Assembly (NCBI RefSeq): GCF_040081925.1
Contig: NZ_JBEBMF010000001.1
Coordinates: forward strand, 1,700,067-1,764,066
From: Mesorhizobium_K quangtriensis
GTDB lineage: Bacteria; Pseudomonadota; Alphaproteobacteria; Rhizobiales; Rhizobiaceae
Reading direction: 5' to 3'
DNA length: 64,000 nucleotides
The translations under genes were made by a program, and so were the position numbers. Below, in pieces: positions 25,360 to 34,198 of this stretch (position 1 is the stretch's first letter; the number at the start of each line of letters is the position of its first letter). The notes below the pieces were generated by a model, which saw only the letters and a program-made list of their open reading frames with translations, had not been told where the DNA came from and searched no databases.

Positions 25360-25459
25360 TCCGTCGCTCGGTACAAACATCCGTGAGAGCGCTTCTTTCG
25401 GGCGCCGAAACGGTCTAGCTTCACGCCCGGCGGACGACCTGATTCACCGGGAGAGGGAA

Positions 25460-26947
25460 ATGCGGTTTCTTTCACGCGGCACGATTGCCGCGCTGTTGCT
25501 TGGCTGTGCGGTCGCCTCCGGCCATGCCGCCGAGCGGACGATCATCGTCTTTGACGCTTCCGGGTCGATGTGGGGCCAGGTCGACGGCAAGCCGAAACAG
25601 CTGATCGCGCGCGACACGCTTCGCAACGTCTTGCAGACCGTTCCGTCCGGAGCGGAGTTCGGGCTGATTGCCTATGGCCACCGCGAGAAAGGCTCCTGCA
25701 CCGACATCGAGCTGGTCGTGCCGCCGGCAACCGGCACCGCAAGCGCCATAACGCAAGCTGTCGACGGGCTGAAATTCCTCGGCAAGACGCCGCTTACGGC
25801 GGCTGTGCGGCAGGCCGCTGACGCGCTGAAATACACCGAGGACAAGGCGACCGTGGTCCTGATCACGGACGGCGTCGAGAGTTGCGAGGCAGACCCTTGC
25901 GCGCTCGGCAGGGAACTCGAGCAGGCGGGCGTCGATTTCACCGCCCATGTGGTCGGCTTCGGCCTGACGGCCGACGAGGGCAGGGAGGTCGCCTGCCTGG
26001 CGGAAAGCACGGGCGGCAAGTATCTGCAGGCGTCGGACGCCGAGGGACTGCGGGAGGCGCTGGCGTCAACCGTTGTGGCGTCTCCTGAACCGGCAGCGCC
26101 ACAGCCGGCGTCGCCCGCACCGGCGGCCCCCGAACCAGCTCCTCCGGTCGCAACTCCTGCCGAACCTGCCCCGGCCGCGCCAGCGGCGGAGCCAGCCCCA
26201 CCCGTGGCCGAAACGCCGGCTGCAGAGCCGGCCGCGCCGCAGCCGCCGGCTGAACCGGCGACACCCGAGCCTGCGCCTCCGGTCGCCGCGCCAACCGAAC
26301 CCTCGCCGGCCGAACCAGTGCCAACGCCGCCAGTCGCTGCGCAGCCGCAGGCGGAACCCGCTGCTCCGGTCCCAGCCACGCCCGAAACGCCAGCGCCCGC
26401 GCCCCAGCCAGCAGAGCCGGCGGCAGCGCCGGCAAACGACGCCGCGATCGACGCGGGCCACGTCACCGTCAACGCGCTCTATGCGCCGGCGGGCGCGCGG
26501 GTGGAAGCCTCTGGACTGGACGTCAGGATATTCAAGGCGAGGCCAAACGCTGACGGCACGCGTGAGCAGGTTGCCTACAGCTTCGGTGCGGCCTCGAAGT
26601 TCGACATCGCTCCCGGCGATCATGTCGCCGTCGTGAAACTCGATCAGGTCGAGGTCGAGCAGCCGTTCAACATCAGGGCGGGCGAGACGAAGGATGTGAC
26701 GGCCGTCCTCAACGCTGGAATCCTCGAAATCTCAGCGCCGAACGCGAAGGACATCAGGGTGCTTGCGGCGACTCGGGATGCGCAGGGCGAGCGCAAGCAG
26801 TTCGGCCAGGGGTTCGGCGGTCCCTACCGGACGACGCTGCCCGCAGGCGACTATGTCGTGACGACTGATCGGCGGGACGGCAGCGCTGTCAGGGAGACGG
26901 CCGTCAGGGTCAGGCTTGGTGGGCGCACTGAGTTGACCATCGAATAG
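25460..26947 (+). CDS. Secreted VWA-domain protein with long Pro/Ala linker (second of the pair)
   Basis: The start has GGGAGAGGG two bases before it. The 495-residue product has a signal peptide (to about residue 23), a VWA domain very close to that of the previous gene including D-A-S-G-S-M, then a Pro/Ala/Glu linker of about 110 residues (about 210-325) with many PEPA and PVA units. Two beta domains matching the end of the first protein follow (E-A-S-G-L-D-V-R-I-F-K, P-A-G-D-Y-V-V-T). The long linker suggests spanning of the peptidoglycan layer. The gene probably arose by duplication and then lost the middle repeats and expanded the linker. Confidence 0.86.
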   Translation: MRFLSRGTIAALLLGCAVASGHAAERTIIVFDASGSMWGQVDGKPKQLIARDTLRNVLQTVPSGAEFGLIAYGHREKGSCTDIELVVPPATGTASAITQAVDGLKFLGKTPLTAAVRQAADALKYTEDKATVVLITDGVESCEADPCALGRELEQAGVDFTAHVVGFGLTADEGREVACLAESTGGKYLQASDAEGLREALASTVVASPEPAAPQPASPAPAAPEPAPPVATPAEPAPAAPAAEPAPPVAETPAAEPAAPQPPAEPATPEPAPPVAAPTEPSPAEPVPTPPVAAQPQAEPAAPVPATPETPAPAPQPAEPAAAPANDAAIDAGHVTVNALYAPAGARVEASGLDVRIFKARPNADGTREQVAYSFGAASKFDIAPGDHVAVVKLDQVEVEQPFNIRAGETKDVTAVLNAGILEISAPNAKDIRVLAATRDAQGERKQFGQGFGGPYRTTLPAGDYVVTTDRRDGSAVRETAVRVRLGGRTELTIE

Positions 26948-26963
26948 GGACACGATCTTGTCT

Positions 26964-26982
26964 CGAATGTAAGCGACATTCG
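26964..26982 (+). terminator. Short stem-loop after the second VWA gene
   Basis: The halves CGAATGT and ACATTCG form a perfect 7-bp stem with a five-base loop, 17 bases after the VWA stop and before the MliC-like gene. There is no T-run, so it is not a classical terminator; it may protect the 3' end or do nothing. Confidence 0.3.
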
Positions 26983-27008
26983 GGCGAAGGTTCGCGGAGA
27001 TGAAGCAG

Positions 27009-27362
27009 ATGTGGAAGAGGATGATTGCGGTAGTGGCGCTGGCCCTAGTGCCCACCGCCGTACTCGCCGATCCGCTGACGATCGATCTGCCGGGCGCGGC
27101 GTCCGACGTGCGCGACGACGTCGCCTATTCCTGTACGGGCGACCGCAAGGTGATCGTCGACTATGTCAACGCGGGCGGAAATTCGCTTGCCGTCGTCGAT
27201 CTCGGCGACCGCACCGTGCTGATGGTGACGGTGCTTTCGGGCAGCGGCGCGCGCTATGCCGGCCAGCAATACATCTGGTGGACGAAGGGGGAAACAGGCG
27301 ACCTCTACGATCTCACCAAGGGTGAGAATGCGCCGCCGGAATTTACCTGCACCGCCGATTAG
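27009..27362 (+). CDS. MliC-like secreted protein (C-type lysozyme inhibitor family)
   Basis: I take the ATG at 27009, nine bases after GCGGAG; the ATG at 27000 abuts that site directly. The 117-residue product begins with a signal peptide ending V-L-A. The mature part matches the MliC fold: Y-x-C-T-G-D-x-K-V-x-V-D-Y, a Y-A-G-Q-Q-Y-I-W-W-T-K-G-x-x-G-x-L segment and a closing Cys that pairs with the first. MliC proteins inhibit C-type lysozyme in the periplasm or outer membrane. No lipobox Cys is seen after the signal peptide, so it is not an obvious lipoprotein. Confidence 0.75.
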   Translation: MWKRMIAVVALALVPTAVLADPLTIDLPGAASDVRDDVAYSCTGDRKVIVDYVNAGGNSLAVVDLGDRTVLMVTVLSGSGARYAGQQYIWWTKGETGDLYDLTKGENAPPEFTCTAD

Positions 27363-27385
27363 GCGGGATGCCGGTAGCAGGCGCG

Positions 27386-28141
27386 CTACTGCGCCCGCGG
27401 CTCCGTCTTGCCGATCCGCTTCACCATCAGCGTCGCTTCATTGTAGTCCAGCCCGTGATCGAAACGCCCCTTCTGCAGGAAGGTAAGCGTCTGAGCGATG
27501 GTCATCGGATTGTTCATGATGAAGGTATGCGTGAGATGCAGGGTTATGTGATCCCGCATTCCCTGAAGCTTGGTGCTCGCTACGGTAAGCATGCCGTCAT
27601 TGGGTCCGCTCAGCTTTGACGAGAAGATCGGATTGGCCGAGCGGTCTCCGGCAATGATGCCGAGCGTGTAGTTCGCCGGGCCGAGCCTGCGAGGCAGGCT
27701 GTCTGGCCCGGTGCCCAGCTCCTCGGCAGCAGGCCCCATGATGCTTATCAACTCGGAGCCGGCATATTTATCGGCAACTTCCGATCCCTGATTGGGCGGC
27801 GCCAGCATCACCACATTGCCGAGATTGGCCGGCCGGCTGTCGCGTAGCCAGGCGCGCAGGACGATTCCGCCCAGCGAATGGGTCACGAAATTGACACGGT
27901 CGCCACCGCATTTTTGCACCGCGGTGGACACATACGGCGTCAGTTCCTCGACGGGCTTGCGTGTGGACGGGTACTTTGCGTTCACGACCTTGTAGGAGGC
28001 CTTCTTGAGCGCGACCTCCATAGTCTTCATGGACTGCCCGGTCCGGGATAGTCCGTGCAGCAGGACGACGCACTCCGCCGCCGCCGCCACCTGAGGCAGC
28101 GCAAGTGCCAGAACGAAAATAAGGCAACCGACGAGCTTCAT
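27386..28141 (-). CDS. Secreted alpha/beta-hydrolase, lipase/esterase-like
   Basis: The 251-residue protein has a signal peptide of about 20 residues ending A-A-A-A. The core begins C-V-V-L-L-H-G-L-S-R-T-G (oxyanion region), followed by the nucleophile elbow T-H-S-L-G-G. An acidic residue (N-D-G-M-L) and a late His (H-T-F-I-M) are candidates for the rest of the triad. The layout fits small secreted lipases or cutinase-like esterases. The substrate is unknown. It ends 23 bases from the MliC-like gene, tail to tail. Confidence 0.82.
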   Translation of the reverse strand: MKLVGCLIFVLALALPQVAAAAECVVLLHGLSRTGQSMKTMEVALKKASYKVVNAKYPSTRKPVEELTPYVSTAVQKCGGDRVNFVTHSLGGIVLRAWLRDSRPANLGNVVMLAPPNQGSEVADKYAGSELISIMGPAAEELGTGPDSLPRRLGPANYTLGIIAGDRSANPIFSSKLSGPNDGMLTVASTKLQGMRDHITLHLTHTFIMNNPMTIAQTLTFLQKGRFDHGLDYNEATLMVKRIGKTEPRAQ

Positions 28142-28292
28142 TTAGAGTCTCTTACGCATGGACGGGAGTGGCAGATCACCATGGAAAATGGGTGTTCCGG
28201 GCTGTTGCCGCAGCGCAGCAATTCATGAATCACAACGGTCTTTCTGTCCAGAGACCAGAAATTCGAAAAATCCCACCTGCGGCAGAAAAGCC

Positions 28293-30116
28293 TCAGACGA
28301 AACCGAACACGCTGGCGCCTTGGTCGGCGCGGCCCGCAAGCTCGCGGAAGCCGGCGAACAGCTCGCGGCCGAAACCGTGTCCGTTGGCCGACAGATCCGG
28401 CGAACGGATCGGTCTCGCCGCCAGTTCTTCGTCGGGCACCAGCACTTCCAGCGCGCCGGTTTCGGCATCGAGACGCAGCATGTCGCCGTCATGCAGCCGG
28501 CCGATCGGACCGCCTTCCAGCGCCTCCGGAGTCACGTGGATGGCGGCCGGAACCTTACCGGAAGCCCCCGACATGCGCCCGTCGGTCACCAGCGCGACCT
28601 TGTGGCCGCGATCCTGCAGCACGCCGAGAACCGTGGTCAGCCGGTGCAGTTCCGGCATGCCGTTGGCCTTCGGTCCCTGAAAGCGGATCACGGCGATGAA
28701 GTCGCGGTCGAGTTCGCCGGCCTTGAACGCGGCGGTCAGCGCCTCCTGGCTGTCCAGCACGACGGCGGGAGCCTCGATGACGCGCCGATCGGGTTTCACG
28801 GCGGAGGTCTTGATGATGGCGTGGCCGATATTGCCCGACAGCACCTTCAGCCCGCCCGTCGGCTGGAACGCCTTGGCGACAGGAGCCAGAACCTTCTCGT
28901 CGCCGCTGACCTTCGGGGCGGGTTCGCGCACCACGCTGCCGTCCACGCCCAGCCTCGCCTCGACCGTGTAGGGGCGCAAGCCTTCGCCCCAGACCGTCTG
29001 GACGTCCTCATGCAGCAGGCCGGCGTCGAGCAGTTCGCGGATGAGGAAGCCCATGCCGCCCGCCGCATTGAAATGGTTCACATCCGCAAGCCCGTTCGGA
29101 TAGACGCGCGCCAGAAGCGGCACCGCCTCAGACAGGTCGGAGATGTCCTGCCATGTGATCGAGATGCCCGCCGCGTGCGCCATGGCGATGAGGTGGATCG
29201 TGTGGTTGGTCGAGCCGCCAGTCGCATGCAGCCCGACGATGCCGTTCACGACGGAACGTTCGTCGATCATCTTGCCGACCGGCGTGTAGGCGTTTCCGAG
29301 CTGCGTGATTGCCAGCGCCCGTTTGGCCGCCTCCTTCGTCAGCGCGTCGCGCAGCGGCGTGCCGGGATTGATGAAGGATGCGCCGGGCGTGTGCAGCCCC
29401 ATGATCTCCATCAGCATCTGGTTGGAGTTGGCTGTGCCGTAAAAGGTGCAGGTGCCCGGCCCGTGATAGGATTTCGACTCGGCTTCCAGCAGTTCGGCGC
29501 GGCCGACCTTGCCCTCCGCATAGAGCTGGCGCACCTTCGACTTCTGGTCGTTCGGGATGCCCGACGTCATAGGCCCGGCAGGCACGAACACCGCCGGAAG
29601 GTGGCCGAAGGAGAGCGCTCCAATGACCAGCCCGGGTACGATCTTGTCGCAGACGCCGAGGTAAACCGCCGCATCGAACATATTGTGCGAAAGCCCGATC
29701 GCGGTCGCCATGGCGATCACGTCGCGCGAGAACAGCGACAGTTCCATGCCGGGCTGGCCCTGTGTGACGCCGTCGCACATGGCGGGCACGGCGCCGGCCA
29801 CCTGCGCAATGCCGCCGGCCTCCCGCGCCGCTTCCTTGATCAGGTTGGGGTAGGTCTCGAACGGCTGATGCGCCGACAGCATGTCGTTGTAGGAAGTGAT
29901 GATGCCGAGGTTGGGCACCCGGTCGCCGGCGAGCGCGACCTTTTCCGACGGGCTGCAGACGGCAAAGCCGTGCGCGAGGTTGCCGCAGGAGAGTGTCGCC
30001 CGGTTAGCGGTGGTACTCGCTGCTCTTCCGACACGATCGAGATAAAGTTCCCGGACGGGCCTTGAGCGTTCGCGGATTCGTGCCGTTATCGCCTCAATGT
30101 CATTCCTGGCGGTCAT
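28293..30116 (-). CDS. edd: Phosphogluconate dehydratase
   Basis: Edd turns 6-phosphogluconate into 2-keto-3-deoxy-6-phosphogluconate, the first committed Entner-Doudoroff step. The 607-residue protein has the IlvD/Edd family landmarks: the N-terminal S-Y-N-D-M-L-S-A-H, M-C-D-G-V-T-Q-G-Q-P-G-M-E with an Fe-S cysteine, G-V-C-D-K-I-V-P-G, G-P-G-T-C-T-F-Y-G-T-A-N-S-N-Q, G-G-S-T-N-H-T, and late D-G-R-M-S-G-A-S-G-K. Its length agrees with the family. It is the last gene of zwf-pgl-edd. The matching aldolase (eda) is not in the window. The 151 bases downstream (28142-28292) hold no gene or strong terminator. Confidence 0.97.
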   Translation of the reverse strand: MTARNDIEAITARIRERSRPVRELYLDRVGRAASTTANRATLSCGNLAHGFAVCSPSEKVALAGDRVPNLGIITSYNDMLSAHQPFETYPNLIKEAAREAGGIAQVAGAVPAMCDGVTQGQPGMELSLFSRDVIAMATAIGLSHNMFDAAVYLGVCDKIVPGLVIGALSFGHLPAVFVPAGPMTSGIPNDQKSKVRQLYAEGKVGRAELLEAESKSYHGPGTCTFYGTANSNQMLMEIMGLHTPGASFINPGTPLRDALTKEAAKRALAITQLGNAYTPVGKMIDERSVVNGIVGLHATGGSTNHTIHLIAMAHAAGISITWQDISDLSEAVPLLARVYPNGLADVNHFNAAGGMGFLIRELLDAGLLHEDVQTVWGEGLRPYTVEARLGVDGSVVREPAPKVSGDEKVLAPVAKAFQPTGGLKVLSGNIGHAIIKTSAVKPDRRVIEAPAVVLDSQEALTAAFKAGELDRDFIAVIRFQGPKANGMPELHRLTTVLGVLQDRGHKVALVTDGRMSGASGKVPAAIHVTPEALEGGPIGRLHDGDMLRLDAETGALEVLVPDEELAARPIRSPDLSANGHGFGRELFAGFRELAGRADQGASVFGFV

Positions 30117-30175
30117 CGTTCATCCTTCCGGCGCGCCGCTGGAAAGTGGGAGCCTTTCCACCGGTACGCAAAACG

Positions 30176-30196
30176 GGGGCTTTTGGGGAAAGCCCC
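30176..30196 (-). promoter_or_regulatory. Intra-operon hairpin between pgl and edd
   Basis: GGGGCTTT and AAAGCCCC make an 8-bp stem around a TGGGG loop in the 93-base pgl-edd gap. On the minus strand the stem is followed by a weak T-run (GTTTTG), so it could attenuate edd or protect the zwf-pgl 3' end. No function is shown. Confidence 0.35.
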
Positions 30197-30209
30197 GCGC
30201 AAAGCAGGC

Positions 30210-30905
30210 CTATTCGGCCCAGAATATTTCCACCGGCCGCGGCGCAGCGGCGATCGCGGCCCCGATCGGCAGCTTCTCGCCGGCCAGCACACGGTCGAGC
30301 ACGTCCTTCTTGTCCGGGCCTTCGATGTGCAGCGCGAGGAAACCCGCCTCCACGATCTTGCCGAGCGTCAGGGTCAGTCTGTGCTCCTGCGCGGTAACGG
30401 ATTCTACCGGCAGCGCCAGTTCGTCGGCAGGTGCGGCGAGCAATTCGGCGACATCAGGCGCATCGGGGAAGAAGGAGGCGGTATGGCCATCCGGTCCCAT
30501 GCCGAGGATTGCGACATCGAGCGGCCAGGGCAGCTTTGCCAGTTCGGCGCGCGCACGCTTGGCTGCCTCCTCGCCGTCATCGGTACCCTGATAGAGCGGC
30601 ACGAATGTCGCGGCGGCGGCCGGACCTTGCAACAGCCTGTCGGCGACCAGCTTGGCGTTGGAGCGCGGCTGGTCCGCCGGCACGAGCCGTTCGTCGATCA
30701 GCGTCACGATCACCTTCTTCCAGTCAATCGCAGCCTTCGACAACTCACCGAACAGCAGTGTCGGCGTCGAGCCGCCGGACACGGCGATCAGCCCAGCCCC
30801 TCGTTTGGCGATCGCGTCGGCCAGCTTGCCGGCGATCATGTTCGCAAGCGTCTTGGCAAGCTCGGCGCGGCTGGGAAAGGTGTGCAGTTCGTAAGCGAGC
30901 GCCAT
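30210..30905 (-). CDS. pgl: 6-phosphogluconolactonase
   Basis: Pgl (DevB/SOL type) hydrolyses 6-phosphogluconolactone to 6-phosphogluconate between Zwf and Edd. The 231-residue protein shows the family pattern: V-S-G-G-S-T-P near residue 45, T-L-I-D-E-R-x-V, and L-G-M-G-P-D-G-H-T-A-S-F-F-P (His in the active site). Length is as usual. Its start is only three bases after the zwf stop, so the two are co-translated. Confidence 0.96.
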   Translation of the reverse strand: MALAYELHTFPSRAELAKTLANMIAGKLADAIAKRGAGLIAVSGGSTPTLLFGELSKAAIDWKKVIVTLIDERLVPADQPRSNAKLVADRLLQGPAAAATFVPLYQGTDDGEEAAKRARAELAKLPWPLDVAILGMGPDGHTASFFPDAPDVAELLAAPADELALPVESVTAQEHRLTLTLGKIVEAGFLALHIEGPDKKDVLDRVLAGEKLPIGAAIAAAPRPVEIFWAE

Positions 30906-30908
30906 TCG

Positions 30909-32384
30909 TCAGGCGCTCTCGTGCCAGGTGCGGCCATCACGCTCGATCAGCGCGATCGAACCGGACGGGCCCCACGTGCCGGCCGTGTAACCCTGCGCTT
31001 CCTGTCGCGTCTCCGCCCAGGCGTCGAGGATCGGCCCGACCCACATCCACGCGGCCTCGACCTCGTCACGGCGCATGAACAGCGTCTGGTTGCCGCGGAT
31101 GACGTCCATGAGCAGGCGCTCGTAGGCATCGGGCGAGCGGCCTCCGAACGTATCGGAGAAGATCATGTCGAGCGGAAGCTGCCGCAGTCGCATGCCGCCC
31201 GGACCCGGGTCCTTGATCATGATGAAGATCTTGACGCTTTCATCCGGCTGCAGGCGGATGACAAGCTGATTGGGTATCATGTTGCCGGCGCTCTCGCCGA
31301 AGATATTGTAGGGCACCGGCTTGAAATTGATGACGATCTCGGAGACGCGCGTCGTCAACCGCTTGCCGGTCCTGATGTAGAAGGGCACGCCCGCCCAGCG
31401 CCAGTTGTCGATTTCGGCCTTCAGCGCAACGAATGTCTCGGTGGTGCTGTCCGGCTTGCCGAGTTCTTCCAGATAGCCCTTGACCGGTCCACCGGCCGAG
31501 GCACCGGCGCGGTACTGGCCGCGCACGGTCTTCTTGGGCGCTTCCTGTCCGTTGATGCGCTTCAGCGAACGCAGCACCTTCAGCTTCTCGTCGCGCACCG
31601 CGTTGGCTTCCACCGCTGATGACGGCGGCTCCATCGCGACGAGGCAGACGAGCTGCAGGATGTGGTTCTGCACCATGTCGCGCAAAGCGCCGGCGGTATC
31701 GTAATAGGTGACGCGATCCTCCAGCCCGACGGTCTCGGCAACCGTGATCTGCACGTGGTCGATATGGGCCGAATTCCACACCGGCTCGAAAAGCGCGTTG
31801 GCGAAGCGAACCGCCATCAGGTTCTGCACCGTCTCCTTGCCCAGATAGTGGTCGATGCGGAAAATCTGGTGCTCGCCGAAAACACTGCCGATCTGGTCGT
31901 TGAGCTGCTTGGCGGAAGCAAGATCGCGCCCGATCGGCTTTTCGACCACGATGCGCGAATTCTCGGTGATGACGTCATGCTTCTTCAGCTGCGAAGCGAT
32001 GCTTCCGAAGAGAGCCGGCGTTACCGCGAGATAGAAGGCGCGGATCGCGTCGCTCTTGCCGATCGCCTTCTTCAGGTCATCGAAGCCGGCTCCGCTCGTC
32101 GCGTCAGCCGCGACATAGCTCAGCCGCTTGATGAACTTGTCGACCTCGGCCTTGTCCAGATATTCCTTGGCGACGTGCTCGGTCAGCGCCTTGCGGGCAA
32201 ACTCCTGGAACTCCTTGTCGGTCAATTTCGAACGCGACGTGCCGATGATGCGCGTCGGCTCGGAGAACTGGTGGTCGCGCTGGCGATGGTAAAGCGCGGG
32301 CAGCAGCTTGCGCTCGGAAAGGTCGCCCGTGCCTCCGAAGATGATGAGGTCGAAAGGATCGACTGGAATGATCTGGCTGGTCAT
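30909..32384 (-). CDS. zwf: Glucose-6-phosphate 1-dehydrogenase
   Basis: Zwf oxidises glucose-6-phosphate with NADP+ (or NAD+) and opens the Entner-Doudoroff and pentose phosphate routes. The ATG at 32384 begins MTSQIIPV, which is better than the longer frame; GGAG lies ten bases before it. The 491-residue protein has the coenzyme motif G-G-T-G-D-L, the catalytic R-I-D-H-Y-L-G-K-E, a V-I-V-E-K-P-I-G-R-D strand, and W-A-G-V-P-F-Y-I-R-T-G-K-R. The 252-base region before it (32385-32636) is shared with a divergent secreted nuclease-like gene and should carry the operon promoter; I see no clear named operator in it. Confidence 0.97.
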   Translation of the reverse strand: MTSQIIPVDPFDLIIFGGTGDLSERKLLPALYHRQRDHQFSEPTRIIGTSRSKLTDKEFQEFARKALTEHVAKEYLDKAEVDKFIKRLSYVAADATSGAGFDDLKKAIGKSDAIRAFYLAVTPALFGSIASQLKKHDVITENSRIVVEKPIGRDLASAKQLNDQIGSVFGEHQIFRIDHYLGKETVQNLMAVRFANALFEPVWNSAHIDHVQITVAETVGLEDRVTYYDTAGALRDMVQNHILQLVCLVAMEPPSSAVEANAVRDEKLKVLRSLKRINGQEAPKKTVRGQYRAGASAGGPVKGYLEELGKPDSTTETFVALKAEIDNWRWAGVPFYIRTGKRLTTRVSEIVINFKPVPYNIFGESAGNMIPNQLVIRLQPDESVKIFIMIKDPGPGGMRLRQLPLDMIFSDTFGGRSPDAYERLLMDVIRGNQTLFMRRDEVEAAWMWVGPILDAWAETRQEAQGYTAGTWGPSGSIALIERDGRTWHESA

Positions 32385-32636
32385 AGGGGGTCCACTCCGC
32401 ACCGCAGTGCAACATATATTCTAATCGATTTAATCTTGCTAGTGGCAACGCGATGCCAAGGTGCCGCAGGCAAGGGCCAGCGGCCGGCTCGGCTCGAATT
32501 GCAGTGGCACCATAGTGCGTCCCTGTGACAGAATTCAAAGGGAGAATCGGCCGCGGGTGCATATCTTTCGAGCAGAAGTGCCCAAAGGCGTGTCTTTGCG
32601 CAGACTCTAGGCCGGCGCCTGCGGTGGAGGCAAGGA

Positions 32637-33035
32637 ATGAACAGGAACGCCCTTTTGATCGCGATTCTCGCTACCTGTGCGATGGCTACGGCCGGCGCGG
32701 CGGCTGAGGTGACCGTCATCGACGGCGATACCATCGTCTATGACGGTCGACAGGCGGAAATCTGGGGTACCATCGCTCCATCGCGAACCGAAATCTGCAC
32801 AACCTCGACGAACGAGAAATGGCCATGCGGCGAGCGCGCCTACGAGCAGCTTTCCGAACTGGCGCGGGATGAGACCTTTCGCTGCGAGGAAAAGGAAGAG
32901 CGCTTTCTCCTGTGCCGCGCAGGCGGGCTGGATGTGGGCCTGCTGATGGTGAAGGAAGGGCTGGTCCGCGCCCGACAGGATTATCACGACGTCGAAGCGC
33001 GGGCGCGTGAGGCGAAGGTCGGGCTCTGGCAGTAA
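32637..33035 (+). CDS. Small secreted SNase-like protein
   Basis: This 132-residue protein starts at an ATG with GGAGG six bases before it. A signal peptide of about 22 residues is followed by V-T-V-I-D-G-D-T-I, the calcium-binding start of thermonuclease/SNase domains. The rest is a shortened SNase core with L-M-V-K-E-G-L-V-R-A and a C-terminal E-A-K-V-G-L-W. The usual catalytic Arg-Glu-Arg set is not clearly kept (I-W-G-T-I-A-P-S-R-T-E-I is the best match), so activity is doubtful. Two Cys pairs may form disulphides. Confidence 0.72.
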   Translation: MNRNALLIAILATCAMATAGAAAEVTVIDGDTIVYDGRQAEIWGTIAPSRTEICTTSTNEKWPCGERAYEQLSELARDETFRCEEKEERFLLCRAGGLDVGLLMVKEGLVRARQDYHDVEARAREAKVGLWQ

Positions 33036-33042
33036 GGAGCGG

Positions 33043-34041
33043 TCAGACGCTTGTCGCGCCGATGATCTCGCCCAGCAGCGCGTGCAGGTCGTCGCGGTGG
33101 CCGCTTTGCGCCGAGGGATCGTCGGGGATCGAGGTCATGGCGACCGTCAGGCCCAGCGCCGGTACGATGTAAAGCATCTGGCCTCCGAAGCCCCATGCAT
33201 AGACGACTTGCTTACCGGCGATCTGGCGGATGAACCAGCCATAGCCGTAGCCGTCGCCGGAATAGATGGAATGGGTGCGGACCGTCCAGGATTCGCTTAC
33301 CCAGTTTTCCGAAACGACCTGCTCGCCCGCGCGGTTCCGCCCGCCGTTGCGGTAGAGTTCGCCGAAGGCCAGCAGCGAGCGTGTCGACATCGCCATCTGG
33401 TTGCCGCCGACATAGATGCCCTGAGGGTCGCGGTCCCATGCGCCGATGGAAAAGCCCTCGACCGGGCCGAGCCATTCGCGCGCCAGTTCGCGCGTCGACT
33501 TGCCGCCGGCCTTGGTCAGGATAGCCGACAGCAGATGCGTGGAGCCGGTGGAATAGAGCATCGGCCCGCCCGGTTCGCCGTCGAAGGGTTCGGCAAGGGC
33601 CGCCCGCACCCAGTTGCTGCTCGACACCCAGCGCCCATAGTTCGGCCCGGAGGTCCGACCGAGCCCAGCCTGCATGGAGAGCAAATTGCCGATCGTCACG
33701 TCGTTGATACGCGGATCGGGATTGTCGGGCAGGTCACGCGCGAGGATAGGAGCGATCTTCTGGTCGACGCCCTCCAGCACTTGCCTGTCGATGGCGATGC
33801 CAACCAGTGCGGAGATGACGGATTTCGATGCTGATTTGATGTTGGTCGGCGCATCAGGCGAGCCGCCATGATATCCACGCGCGGCGATCTCCCTGCCGTC
33901 AAGCGCGACCACGACGTTGAGCAGCGGGCCGAGGTCTTTTGCGCGGTCGAGTACGAGCGACAGGGACTGACTGACCTGTGGCCGTGCAAAGCGGGTCGAG
34001 GCGAGGAGCAAAGGAAGTGCGAGAACGGCGCGTCTGTTCAT
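33043..34041 (-). CDS. Serine hydrolase, class C beta-lactamase-like
   Basis: The ATG at 34041 starts an export signal with two arginines (M-N-R-R-A-V-L-A-L-P); the frame is open to 34146 but earlier codons are not signal-like. The 332-residue product has the S-x-x-K catalytic motif S70-A-S-K73, a Y-x-N-like middle segment (S-N-W-V) and a late G-W-F-I-R region. Such proteins include esterases, DD-peptidases and EstB-type enzymes; a true beta-lactamase is not indicated. It converges with the SNase-like gene seven bases away. Confidence 0.85.
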   Translation of the reverse strand: MNRRAVLALPLLLASTRFARPQVSQSLSLVLDRAKDLGPLLNVVVALDGREIAARGYHGGSPDAPTNIKSASKSVISALVGIAIDRQVLEGVDQKIAPILARDLPDNPDPRINDVTIGNLLSMQAGLGRTSGPNYGRWVSSSNWVRAALAEPFDGEPGGPMLYSTGSTHLLSAILTKAGGKSTRELAREWLGPVEGFSIGAWDRDPQGIYVGGNQMAMSTRSLLAFGELYRNGGRNRAGEQVVSENWVSESWTVRTHSIYSGDGYGYGWFIRQIAGKQVVYAWGFGGQMLYIVPALGLTVAMTSIPDDPSAQSGHRDDLHALLGEIIGATSV

Positions 34042-34198
34042 TGGCCCGTAAATAGCCCCGCCTTTTAGACAATACAGAGGATATGCCATAGTCTCACGCG
34101 GTTGTGAGCAGATGCAACCAGATCGCCGATCGCCGGTTACCTGCACAGGCTGGCGAGCGCCGCGCCGATCGAGGACGCTTATCGCGAAAGGAAATCAG

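Noticed and set aside
23551..25380. 609-residue minus-strand ORF opposite the first VWA gene
   Set aside because: It has no family-like motif and the codon third positions favour the plus-strand VWA frame; the VWA protein has a signal peptide, MIDAS site and good ribosome site.
28158..30065. 635-residue plus-strand ORF opposite edd
   Set aside because: It is a high-GC antisense shadow with Arg/His-rich composition and no family motif; edd on the other strand is unambiguous.
30183..31619. 478-residue plus-strand ORF opposite pgl and zwf
   Set aside because: It runs across two well-identified minus-strand genes and has no motif.
32400..32450. A/T-rich partial palindrome before zwf as a HexR-type operator
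   Set aside because: The symmetry around ATCGAT is short and imperfect and does not fit the HexR consensus well enough to list.
33043..34041. Possible antibiotic-resistance beta-lactamase
   Set aside because: Only the general SxxK serine-hydrolase fold is visible; the class C Y-x-N and K-T-G motifs are not clear, so resistance cannot be claimed.
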